Below, piece after piece: positions 25,949 to 37,623 of a stretch of DNA of 64,000 bases. The stretch spans positions 9,246-73,245 of the forward strand of contig OZ017770.1 of NCBI GenBank assembly GCA_963969345.1. Direction: 5' to 3'. The first letter of the stretch is position 1; the number at the start of each line of letters is the position of its first letter. Source of the DNA: Turbatrix aceti. Lineage: Eukaryota; Nematoda; Chromadorea; Rhabditida; Panagrolaimidae. Under the pieces are notes generated by a model. The model had not been told where the DNA came from, searched no databases, and was given only the letters and a program-made list of their open reading frames with translations. A program made the position numbers and the translations under genes.

Positions 25949-25979
25949 AATGATAGAATAAAGTGGTTTAGCATAATGA
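25928..25979. repeat. 26-bp tandem duplication over the start codon
   Basis: Two head-to-tail copies of a 26-bp unit (TAGAATAAAGTGGTTTAGCA + TAATGA on the plus strand) span the start of the divergent Cys-loop gene. Each copy carries the ATG context: 25948 is the working start, and 25974 opens an overlapping 10-codon frame. Confidence 0.85.
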
Positions 25980-26790
25980 CACTGGAAAAGGTACACTTAA
26001 CCTTTTTTCATATCTAAAATCCAAGGTAAAGTAAAAAAGCTAAATTTAGTCAAAAACAAAATTAAAATACTTCATATTAAAAAAAAATAAAACGGTCACA
26101 TAAAAACCGTATAGAAACTATTTACATCACTAAAATATTTCAAAAATGATTTCAAAGAAAAGCTCGCCCAATGAAAGAAATGAAAAATGCTTTGTAAAGT
26201 ACGCGCTACAAAACCGGTCAAATTCAGAAGTAAAGATATTTGACCGGAATCTTTTTCCTATTTTTATTTTGTGTATTTAATGCGCCCTATAAAATAAAAA
26301 ATATTGCAATATTGTTCAGCAAAACATAATGACATAATTCAAAAATAATGTATTTGCATCGCTACAAAGAATTGTCATGTCATATTATGTGAAAACAAAC
26401 GAGAAAACTACAAGGATGTGTCTAATGCTTGCAGGCCATTTGATATTTTTACCTACATGAATAACAATGGCTGTAAAACTATCTAGTGTACATAGTATAA
26501 TAAACGAACACAAAAAATAAATTTTGCAAACGTGTGTACAAAAATAAACTCTTTTGATTATTGTTCAACGCAAATAATCGTAGCTTATGTGGTCAATGTG
26601 ATCTTCAACGCAAGCGGCAAAAATCACTGGTGTGGTCAAATCCAACTGAAAAAACTTGTTTTTGTGACCAATGTGTACCGTCAGACAAAAGCTCTTTTTA
26701 TTACTTTATCCATTGCAGCTTTTTGCATACAAATTCCAGTATACTAAAAACGGGATACAAATTTAAGGACGCAGCAACGGAATTATTATT
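25980..26790. other. Intergenic gap
   Basis: About 800 bp, mostly AT-rich. A plus-strand 95-codon frame (26561-26848) contains CGQC and CFCDQC but has no start context and runs into the last exon of the opposite-strand gene; I do not call it. Confidence 0.5.
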
Positions 26791-29732
26791 TTATTTTGGA
26801 ACAACACGTTTCATCAAATCTTCAATTTGTCTTTCATTCATCAAATAAGAAAATACAACTACAGAATCAGTTTTTGATCTGTCGGATGTATTAGCGGAAA
26901 ACGTTTTAAATTTTTGAAACCGTTTTTTTGACGTTTCTACGTCATCCATAAAACCGCTTTCATGACGTTCACTATCGGAATCTTTGTGGTGAACTGAAAA
27001 TAAATGCGAGTAGATTATATGGGTTTATTAAATATGAATTCACCTTGATGAATATTTTTGTCAGCATCAAATAAAAGTAATTGTGATTTACTAGGTCGAC
27101 CACTGTCATCGTCTTTATGAGGCAAGAGACACATCCACGTTGGTAATATAGACTTCTTTTTAGACCCATAGAGTTTGTCTTTTAATTTTTCTTTCCTGTG
27201 AATTTTATTTTGAGAAAGAAAAGAGAGTTTATGGTCAGATGAGTTTGAAGATAGAGAGTAAATTTCTTGCTCTTTCCAGTTGACCGCTTCTGATTGTTGA
27301 CTCTGATTTGGGCTCAATTGACTCAGATCTAGTTTATCTATTTCTTTATAAGATGACAATGAGATGGAAGTGTAAATGCGTGAAGAATCATGTTCGCAAT
27401 AAACAGGTAAGGATTGAAGTCTTTTTTCCGTAAAAGAAAACGGAATCTCGATATCTGTAAACTCTGTTATCGTCGACAATTCATGAGTATGTTGTTTACT
27501 TTGTTTTTGAAAAATCGTTCTATCATGCTGCAGACTTTCTTTTTTTTCATCTACTAAATATTCTGCAGAACGCGAGGAGCATTCACATTTTTCATTCGAC
27601 GATAAACATGATCGTATAAATTGTAGTTTCGAGTCAATGTTCTGTAAATCTTTTTTTAGTGTATTATTCAACACCTCCGACTTTGTGAGCGAATGCAGCT
27701 GTATTTCATTTTTAGAGAATTGTGAAACATGTTCTTTGAATAAATTAGTAATGAATGATTTTTGATTCTTTACTGGCCAATCGTTCATATGCAACCTTTT
27801 ACAATGACCATAACTTAAGAAGCGCTTTTCGTGTCGTAACTCAGTTTCATAACAATCCAAGTCATAGTCGGCTGGCTTTTCATTTTCTTTAGAAAGTTGC
27901 TCGCCTTGTTTTTCCATTAAAACTTTGTTGGTAACATCCCCTGTTGCTTCTGAAACACGATACAAGTTTGTTTTTGTATTGTGTGCATTTTTGTCTACCT
28001 TTTCCAATTATGACTGCAACAACTGAATGATAGTCTTCATTTCTTTCACTGAGCTCTAGAGCTGACTCGCAGTCAGTCATGCCTAGAATTCCTCTTTCCA
28101 GTTGGCTGAGTGCTGTTTTTCCATCCGGAACACACAATTCAACAATGGAAATTTTTAAACAAATTTGAATAAGTGTGGAATCCACAAGTGAAACAGTTAT
28201 AAAATTGTTTGTTAAGAAACGTAGATTCTTAATTTGATGCAAAGACAATGATTGTTCTGGTGGCACCATCCATTCCGGAAACTGTTCAGTTAAAGACATT
28301 GTGGGTTTCATCGAAGACCAATCAGGATGCAAAAACGAAGTTGTCCAATCAATTGCAGATGTAGCCGATAGTGGGGGCAAAAAAGCTTCTTTTGGTGTAA
28401 AATTATCTTTTGCGAAATGCAAAAACATTAGAATATTTTTAATATATTTAGGGGATCCATGTTTTAAGAAACTAAAAATTTTTTATGAAATCTGCATGTT
28501 AGCTTTATTAGTGTGTAAACACATTATAACGGAATAACTTACTGATTAAAAACTAGTTCATCGCAGTTACGCTCATCAGTAGGAAACAACATTACAAATA
28601 TAGAATTAATTTCTTCGATATTAACCTAAAAACTGACATTATTAAACTGTAAAAAACATGAAATGTTACCGAATTCTGACGCTTTGCCATTGTTAACTGA
28701 TCTCTTAAAGAAAATCGTGCAATAAATAATAGTATAGTGTGAAAATGTAACAAAGTGTCATCAATTTCGGTGTCATCAGATTCCTTGCAGAAATCTTGAG
28801 AAATTTCAGTATTTGTAAGGGCAGCGTTAACAGTTGTAATGACCTTGGATAATATCCAGTGCAAACGCTTTGTCTGCTGAAGCAAAAAAAGGATGATTTG
28901 TATGAGAAAATATATACGATTCCAATAATAATGTTCGGAATCTTTTTGAATACATGATAGAACGGGCGATGAATATATTGGTGGACGAGGTAGAACAATG
29001 TCATCAGGAACATCAAAATCTAAACTCGAATACTGCATTTCGAGTTCCTGTATTACTCTTTTTTCTGTTGTATTAACAAAATCATAATCAAATACAACAT
29101 GTAACTGAACAATAGCTTGAATGTGATTTTTAATAACAGAAGTAATATAGGCAGGCTTTTGATTCAAGGTATCTACTTCAATGAGCATAGTAAATAGGTT
29201 ATTTACTACGAATTGACAGCCCGTGACAAACAAATTGGTCCTAAAAATATTTAAAAAATAAGTTTTTTTACCCTGAGAAAAAATACTACCCTTGAATGCA
29301 ATCAGTAAAATATTTCAAAACCAGAGACGACCGGATGTCATTAAAATGGTCAGCAAACAAAACCGCTTCAAAATGTAAATTTAATTTGCAAAGCATCAAT
29401 ACCACAGCCGAAGGAGAATATTCTGACGCTATCAAGCCAACAATGGCTTTTCTATCAACTTGATTTTTAACTGCTGAAACAATAATAAATATAAACATTT
29501 TACGATAGCATAGCATTTGAATTATCTTACTGTTTATTTCAAGTTCAGACCATAAGAACAAATTTGGCAAATGTTGAAACCGGGGGGGATAAAAAATAGG
29601 AAAATTTAGATAGTAAGCTGCTAAAAATCGTACAAAATCCGCAGCACATTCCTTGTTGGTTACATCATTAGAGAGAAACAATTTTTTTGCATTTTTGATG
29701 TCCAAAAGTGATTTCAGATAGACATAATCCAT
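26791..29732 (-). CDS. Large helical protein, unrecognised
   Basis: A multi-exon gene of roughly 850 residues. Junctions were checked by phase, for example 29530/29473, 28007/27960 (IIGKE-ATGDVTN) and 27045/27003 (NIHQ-VHHKDSDS); it stops at 26791-26793. The N-terminal half (from MDYVYLKSLLDIKNAKK) is rich in Leu, Ile and Phe and looks all-helical, solenoid-like, without a signal peptide. The C-terminal third is polar, Ser/Lys-rich and probably disordered (SLSSNSSDHKLSFLSQNK). I do not recognise the family and assign no function. The intron at about 28445-28540 is longer than average. Confidence 0.7.
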
Positions 29733-30188
29733 TTTATAAAATACAAGCTAAATCTAACAGGGCGTCCAACTACTACAGACAATGAAATACCATGAATTTG
29801 TTTTGCTGCGCGCGAAAGCTCTGTGAGGCATTGAGGACAGCTGAACCTTTATTTTTAAGTGGCCTCATAAGAGCAGATGGCCATTGCGTTTCAAAGAAAC
29901 CGAAATTAAGTCAAGGTGCGTCCCAATAATGTATAGGTGAAAGCGTTTCTATGACAACAATAACTTATTATAAAATTCAACCACTTCTTTGTGTATGTGA
30001 ACAAATACAATTTTATCAAAATTCACAAACTATATAAAGCAATAACAAATCAAAATGTGCACTATTCTGAAATGTTGTCTGCAAGCACAAATAAAAATAT
30101 AATTTTCAACACTATTAAAATCCGTAAACTGAAAAAACAACTGATAGAGAGCAAAACGTTTAATAACAAAGCAATGAAGCCGGGTTAC
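29733..30188. other. Intergenic gap
   Basis: About 450 bp between two genes on the minus strand. A 92-codon plus frame overlaps the end of the actin-like gene and is taken as chance. Confidence 0.5.
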
Positions 30189-33100
30189 TTAATTCCCGTT
30201 AGTAATGGAACTCAACTTCAGTTCCTCGAGAAAATCGGAAAGATTCTGCTTCGTAACGCAACATTTTGAAAACTGCTTGCCCGATGCCAATACTTGGGAG
30301 CCAAGATATGCCGCATGGTATCGCCACGGTGATGTGTAGACCTGAACATGAATAGAGCCTGGAGCTAATTTTGACAACTCATTTTCTAGTCGCTCGGCAA
30401 TGCCCGGAAGAAGAGATATGCCGCCGCTAAGATAAATATTTCTGCAATATTACAAATTAAAATACGTTTTTATAAAATATAAATTACTTGTAAAGTTGAC
30501 GTCGACTGTCAATAGGAGATTGTTGTATAGCGTTGTGAATAAGATGGTGAAGTCCTTTTATTTTGAGATTCCACTCTTTCGGATCAAACAAGCCTTCTGT
30601 AGCTTGAAACGCAGCTTTGTTGACCTCAAGAATCATCGCTTTTTACAAAGATTGTGTTTACTAGTGAGCAACGAGTAATTTTATATAATAACTTACCGAA
30701 ATAATTTTTTCCATACGTGGAGGCAATTTAAAGTTTGTTAAATCAACAAGATTTGTGTCTGTGTTGTCTTTGTCGGAATCTGTGGATACGTGACAAGCAT
30801 GTTCAATAATATACCGCAAGATAGTTTGTTCTACTGGTGATTGATAAGAATAAAGGCCATTGTTACGTTCAGTTAGATGTTTCGCTAGGCAATCACGAAT
30901 TTGATGGGCACCGAATGGTAAAGATATAATAGCACTTTCAACAAGGTATTCTAAAAAAAAAAAATTTGATACAATTGTAATACACTTGTATTACCATCAA
31001 TGACAGGAATTATATTAAGGCGTTCACCGATGTCCACAACGACTCCAGTAGTAACATCATATGAGTAAAGAATAAGGATTGGCTGTCTTGCGATGGTAGC
31101 TTGTTTGAAGTTATTTTCCTCAATAAGAATTTTGAGTAGCTCAGCGTTGAAGACATTTGGAATGCTTTGAGAAATGGACATCAATACTGTGTATTGCGTC
31201 GGGTCAATTTTTAAATTTTTTGCTACTTTTTGAATACAGGCATTTAAAATTGATTTGTTCAACTTGTATTTTTTCACGCTGCTATCGTCAGCTTCAAATG
31301 GTCGTTGCAAGGCACCTGTCTGACGGATGTCGGGATTATAAGCATCAACACCGACAAAGACTTCACCAAGTTCAGTCACCAGACCTACAGCGGGAAAAAA
31401 CGCCTGGGGCAGACTTGGCTTTTGTGTCAATACACCTCCGCGAACAGAAGATATGCCAAATTCAATAATGATAACGTTTTCATCGTGCTGAAGAGATTGC
31501 ACAGGCTGCACAAAAGTATCATACACATTTGACTCAGCATGGCTTAAAATTGCTTGCCTCCACTTTTCAAAAACATTGCTGGGAATTTTAACAGTCAGCC
31601 TTTTCTGTTCTGCTTTGGGTGCTTTTGTTACAATGCTGATGGTGTAGTCCGCTTTGTTTATATCTATCTCAGCACCCCAAAGCGGCAGCTCGCCTGTTGG
31701 ATGTTCATCGGCATAATTTGTCTAATATAAAATGCAACTTATTTTTTAAAACAAAAAAAGTACACTTACCGCAAACCATTGCAGTCTGCTGTCTTTTGTT
31801 CGAAAGTATACACTTTTCCAATCCTTTTCTAAGCCAGGAACAGTAATGTCGCTATTTGGAATCTCCAAGTGTCCCTCCATGTTGCGGAATCTGCTTCTTT
31901 TCTGTTCAATACGCGGATTGTAGTCCACGTCATAAAGCGAATTAATGAGCTCCGTAGGATCCCATCTGACACTAAGTTCATTTTCGGGAACTAATCCATT
32001 CATGTTGTTTTCTGCAATTTCATCTACAAGTTCTGGCATCATGGAGTAGTTGCTCTGCAGATGAATGAGACGAGGTCGAATATATGACAAATTGTAGAGA
32101 CAATCTTTCTTTACAAAATTTTGCTGAGATTGCGAGGCTAACTGTCGACCGGAAGATCCAACTAAATGACCGAGAACGTTGCCGCTTAACTGCCGGCTTT
32201 CAATTTCGTCGTCAATAACTAGACACTGAAAAGGGGCTTTAGCTTGAATGCGCTGAAACACTTCGGATTTTCGGAAGTCTTCAATAAGCTCAGGTTGCCA
32301 CTGGGAAGATGGTTGTGCGGAAGCTTTGACAGGCTTGGGAAACTGAACTTTATGTTCCGCAACCGTTGACTCTTCACGCAATTGGCAAGCGGCTGTAGTC
32401 TTGGTTCTTTTTGGAGAATAAAAAAGAGAGGTAGCGAATAATTTGGGCGATGATAAGATAGCGTTGTCGTCCTGTCCAGGGTTTACAGAGTTTCTGCAAA
32501 AAACAACCATCATTTCAGAAAATCGTAATATTTTGTGTTAGTAAACAAAATATACGACAAAAATCAATGTAACGGAACAAAGAGGGCTAAAAATAATGAC
32601 CGAAAAGAAAAATCATAACTCTGTTTTTTGTTTTGAGATACTATAAAAATAACTATACTTCTGAAAAGTACCCCGTAGAGTTGTAGCGTTAAAATGAATT
32701 CCAAAAAAAAGACTTAAAAAGCTTGACTGTGTTTTTTCGTTTATGTCGACTGATCAATCAATAAATTGTGAGAGAGTGAGTAACGTTTCCAGGATGTTTT
32801 CCGTAACTGTTTTTTACGTTTTTTAAATGTTGCACGTTGTGCACGAATCATAGATAACGTGAAAAACATCGGCTTAAAAATTTCTGCAAACATACTTATT
32901 TATAGCTCAGCAATTTTATGATTTGCTTTGCTGAGCGATGTTGACATTGTACACTAGGTTGAAATGTTGCATAACTACACTCCATTTGCCTAGTTTTGCA
33001 TACCGTCCAGGTTTCACTGAACTACTATAATGCAACCCAATTCTGAGGTAGAAGCAAGCGGCTTTGTTTAAAAACAATCTAACTACGTTTTGTGTAATTG

Positions 33101-35305
33101 TAAAAAATATGAAGCAAAACTATATTTGACACTTAAATTTTGTTAAGCAAATAAGAAATGAAGCACGCACAGATTCTGTTCAAATTTTCATTCGTAAATA
33201 CACAAAAATCTATGAAAAAAATATCATTTTAAAATGTTTACGTACTCACAGCTAAACAGTTTTAAGGGGAAACAAATAAAAATCCGACAACACAGCTTTT
33301 TGAAAGCAGTGTCTTCTAATAAGAATACACAGCCGGAAAGCAACAAAACGGCGGTTTAGCTAGTGTCGTGCGTGTTTCTTGCCTTGCTGTTGAGAAAATG
33401 GAGATGCGTAACACGCTTCTACTACTCATTTCCAATGCTTTCCGACAGACAGCGCTTGCTAAGCTCAACCAGTCCACAATGGCACATAAACCGCTGCATA
33501 AAACGAGGCACGATATTAAATGCACACAGACGCACGCATTGATCCCTGGTTCTTACCTCCCCCCTCTCTCTCCTATTTTCTACTATAAGCAATACTGAAA
33601 ACAAAATAAGTTTTGGCAAACCAGCATATTGGTTGGTGACCTTACTATGCGGTTGGTATACAAAAGAATATTGGCAATATATTACTTACCTTTCGGCACC
33701 AAAAGTTTCACCAACAGCGTCGTCATGATATCCGGAGTATTCAGGAATTTGTCGAGCTATCGGGGAGCTGCTTTCTTCGTCAATAAATTTAACATGTCTT
33801 TTTGAAACGCTTGATGTTGACGTTGCATAATTTTTTTTAAGTTGTCGTACTGTTTCGCGTTCAAAATATCGATAATCTGCGAGAGTACTTTTTGCTGCTA
33901 CCTTTTCGTCATCTTCAGTACGTTGATGAGATATGCTTTTCTTCATTGTCGAGTAAATGGTTTTTTGTTCTGATGGCGATAACTGAACATAAGGATCTTC
34001 ACTAAATTTCAGTTCATGTACATCATTTTTTTTGTTTTGATATTGGTAAGCTTTGTTAACTGAAGACAGCGATGTGGGTCTTGCTGTTTTCATAACAGAT
34101 TTAATGTGTCGCAGATACTGTTCTGGCTCTTGTTGAGGGGGAGAACTCAACTCTTTTACTTCGACGTTATTTTCCAATACTGGCGAAGTAGCTTCGGTCC
34201 GACGACTCATGTTTGAAGAAAAGTAACTAGGTGGTGTTGTTACGATTGGAGGTGGAAAACGGACTTCTTTTGAATATGAGCGAAAATGGGTTGTGTGTTT
34301 GTTTGTAACAGTATTCGGAACAACCTGATCATCTATATATCGCTTTCGGCGTTCTGCAACAGAGACGTATTTCGTTGAATCTTCTTTAATGATTTCAATT
34401 TCAGTGGATTCCTTGTAATAATAATTTTTTTCTAAGTAGTCGTATCTGGAGCTTGCGGGCAAACGATGAGGTCTTGTGTAGGGCAAGTCTTTTACCATTT
34501 TTAATTCCGGGTACTGAATGACAATCGTTTCTTTGTCTACTTCCGTTTGTTCATCATGTTGGCTACAACTATCGTTTGTTTCACTAAAACTAACAACATT
34601 GTTTTCAGGTTGATGTAGATCAGAAATTTCGTAATATACAGGTTTTGGTTCAAAGGGATCGTCGTAAATGTGACTTTCATTGTCATCTGGAGGAACATAG
34701 TAAATTGGTTCCTGTTCCTTGTCCGGTGGATAATCATAAATGTGTTCGTCTTCGACGGAATGATTATTAGCATATCCGTTAAACAAGGCACTTCGTTGAA
34801 CATGAGTATTCTCTTCAATATCAATTTCATGAAGGTAATTTGTATCCTCTTTGATAATAGCTTTGTGATCGTCGGCCTCTTCTTCTTCTTCTTCCTCTTC
34901 TTCCATTAACCGTTGACAAGCCAAGTGATAACGTGAACGTTTAATAATGAGTCTTGCACTGCGACTAGAATGGGGTTCCAGTGGAATAATGACATCCGCT
35001 TCGCCATTTCGACTAATTGTTATTCTTCCAGTGATGGAAACACTTTGAACGGATTTTTCCTTAGTTAAAGTAGAATTTATTGTTGAAACAACTTCAAATA
35101 AATCGTCTGTCACATTAGAATATGACTGATTGTCGTCCAAAGGATTGTAATCAGAATACTCACTGTCGTCATCATTTTGTAATTTCTGGCGTGTTTCGGA
35201 TACAGTAATGGCAGGAATATCGGTTGAAAAAGGTGTTGATGAGTAAAAGTTGTTGTACATCGCAGTTGACAAGGCATTTTCTCCTTGACTGCTGATGTTA
35301 TGCAT
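30189..35305 (-). CDS. PH domain / actin-like fusion protein
   Basis: Six exons (33690-35305, 31770-32493, 30995-31721, 30697-30950, 30488-30624, 30189-30441) sum to 3,711 nt, 1,236 residues. Residues 1 to about 720 are low complexity, with an acidic run (nine Glu) and several Tyr-Pro motifs (IYDYPPD, IYYVPPD, IYDDPFEP), which look like SH2 docking sites. About 738-838 is a PH domain: MEGHLEIP, KDWKSVYFRTKDSRLQWF, then the invariant Trp in FEKWRQAI. From about 861 to the end is a full actin fold of about 375 residues: TTGVVVDIGERLNIIPV, LYKNIYLSGGISLLPGI, YLGSQVLASGKQF. The first phosphate loop reads EFGISSV instead of DNGSG, so ATP hydrolysis is doubtful. Likely a membrane-bound cytoskeletal scaffold. 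Confidence 0.85.
32494..33689. other. Long (1.2 kb) intron of the PH-actin gene
   Basis: About twenty times the usual intron length. It separates the exon coding the disordered N-terminus from the exon leading to the PH domain. It has clean splice sites (gtaagt, ttttttgcag) and no evident exon. It could hold an internal promoter for a shorter PH-actin isoform; that is inference. Confidence 0.45.
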
Positions 35306-36749
35306 TGTATGATATCCTTAAAAATCGTGTTTTAACGTCAGCAAAATCAAAAAGAAGCGCGTAAAAATATATTGTTAAAACCAAAAATATAATCAAAACT
35401 TAAAATTAATTTGACAACAACAGCAAATAGAAGAATTGGTACCATTCCTTTCTGATAGATGCTATAAACATTATTGCAATTGCAATATTCATCGACGTAT
35501 ATGTAGGTGCGGTTGCTGAGTTGTAGAAGGAGATAGTCTTGTTATCAAAATGTACAATTCTCTGCATGTTATAGCATATACCGTGTATACCGTGTGTTGC
35601 TGAGGCGTAGGTATACAATATATTTTCCCGTTTGATGCTGCATGATAACGATAACGAAGTTTGAAAGCCAAAATATGTTTAAAGCATGACACAAATTTTT
35701 TTAACATGGAAGCGATATCAGTCATTTAGAATATCTGAAAACATTTGTATGAAAAACTCATCATTGTAATTGCAAATACTGATTTTTTATTATAAAATGC
35801 GCAATGTCTGTTTGATTACTGAATACTACTTGTTACTTTAAAAAAAACGCGACAATTAAACAATTAACGATTTATATTTTATATAGTTTCACAAATTGAT
35901 GCGCTCTGATGCTCAAAATAGCGCATTGTTTGCTTGACCGATAGACCGTGCTGCTGTGATCCTTTGTTTGTTGTTTCGCGTCTTTGAATTTTAGTTGACA
36001 TTTCTACTTCTTTTGGAAGTTTAGTGTTGAAATTGCAACTAATGGTCACATTGTTTTTTTAAATTCACATTAATTTTTTTATTTGGTTTACTTAATTTTC
36101 ATCTTTTGCAACGTAGGTCTTTTTATCAAAGGTGTTATTGATTTTGCAATATGAATTGAAGAGCAAAATCGCATAAACAAAATATTTTTTTTCCTTTGAT
36201 TTTTTAAAGGTATTTGCATTACGTTACTGTGTAAAAAATTCTGGATAGCACTCCCGCTATTATTTGTGCTTTCTTACCATTAATGCAAAAGTCCGTATGT
36301 CTAACAATAAGCGCATGGCCGGTTTTCAAAAAAAGCTGTCACTATTACAGATTGTGGAGTAACTCAATGATTTTTTTTGAAAAACCACTTTTTTTGTAAA
36401 ATTCTGGATAAGACAAAGAATCTAAGCATGGGTTTTTTGTATGACTTCAGTAAGTCTGCTGCAATGCGTAGAACACGAATTTTATCCCGTACCATTCCTT
36501 AAGCACATGTCCTTTCTTTGTTTTTGTATTAAACCATTGAAACCAGATGCTTGTTATAATTGAAAACGCTACCTTTTTCAGTTTTTTTTACAACTTTTGG
36601 GGTCATTTTCATTTTTAAATGTTTAAAAAATTCAATTGCGTGTGTGCTATTGAGATGACGAAGTTCGGACAATAGTACACGCTCATTGTTCTCACTTCAA
36701 TTAGTTTTTAAAAGTAACTTCTTGTTTTAAATTTTACGTCGGGTGTAGG
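35306..36749. other. Divergent intergenic region
   Basis: About 1.4 kb of AT-rich DNA upstream of the PH-actin gene and the kinase gene. No coding exons seen; in particular none that look like a receptor ectodomain. Confidence 0.5.
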
Positions 36750-37065
36750 CAGGGTTGCGAAGATGGGATTCCCCCAACTTCTGTCAACTGCTGCTAAATT
36801 TCCCGCAAAATTCCCCGGAAACCTCCCGAAAAATTTAAGGAAAGTAAAAAGATGTGGTTATTTTTTTTGAAGTTTGCCCCTGGGGCTTCAAATCTTGCTT
36901 TTATGTGAAAGTTAGGTTGCAATTTTAATGATTGTTAATATAATAGATCGTTTTTGGTGTGGTTTTTTTTTTATTTTAGACCCCGGGGAGTCTCCCGACG
37001 AGTCTACGGGAATTTCCCGGGAATATTCCCCTATTTTTCATTCCCCGGGGAATATCGCAACCCTG
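36750..37065. mobile_element. hAT-like MITE, CCCGGGGAAT family, copy A
   Basis: 316 bp, from CAGGGTTGCGAAGATGGG to CGCAACCCTG, flanked by GGTGTAGG and GTTGTAGG (7 of 8 bases match). The interior has runs of CCCCGGGGAATATTCCC. A second copy in the opposite orientation lies at 41971-42411. Confidence 0.85.
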
Positions 37066-37623
37066 GTTGTAGGTTTTTTGCAAAACAATGCTTGTTTGCT
37101 TTGATGAACACGACACCACCCTCTATGATGCATCCGCGTCGACAATTTTAATAATCGTATTAAAAATTAAATGCAACAAAAGTTAATAACGTGTTTAGTA
37201 GCTTAGTCTGTTTATGATTTTCCAACCGGTGTGTTATATTTTCTACACCTTACTCTTTTTTTCTTTTTCCTTTTTCTTTTTCTCAAAGCTTTACTCTGAT
37301 ACTCTTTGTTCTTCTATGCAGAAGAGAGTTGCTCACGCGCGCAAAGCTAGTAGAGATAGCTGCTCTTCGATTTCTTCAACTCAATGAAGTTTTTTACATA
37401 TTGATTGTGTTTGTCTTAAACCTAACTAGCTTGAATACACAAAAAATCTGGGGGTTGTAAGTGCATACACATATTGCATCTTCCACTGCTGACGCTGACT
37501 TATTTTGCGCGGATTTACGTTACTTACTTTTTCATTACTTACTTTTTTTCAGTTCTTCTGATGGTTTTAGTATTTTATTCATAATATTCTACGAAACAAA
37601 TCAAAATTCCGCTTCGACGCTGT

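Noticed and set aside
26561..26848. Plus-strand frame with CxxC and CxCxxC
   Set aside because: No splice or start context, AT-rich background, and it overlaps the last exon of the opposite-strand gene.
33316..33619. Frames on both strands inside the long PH-actin intron
   Set aside because: No homology-like pattern; splice sites of the host gene skip the region cleanly.
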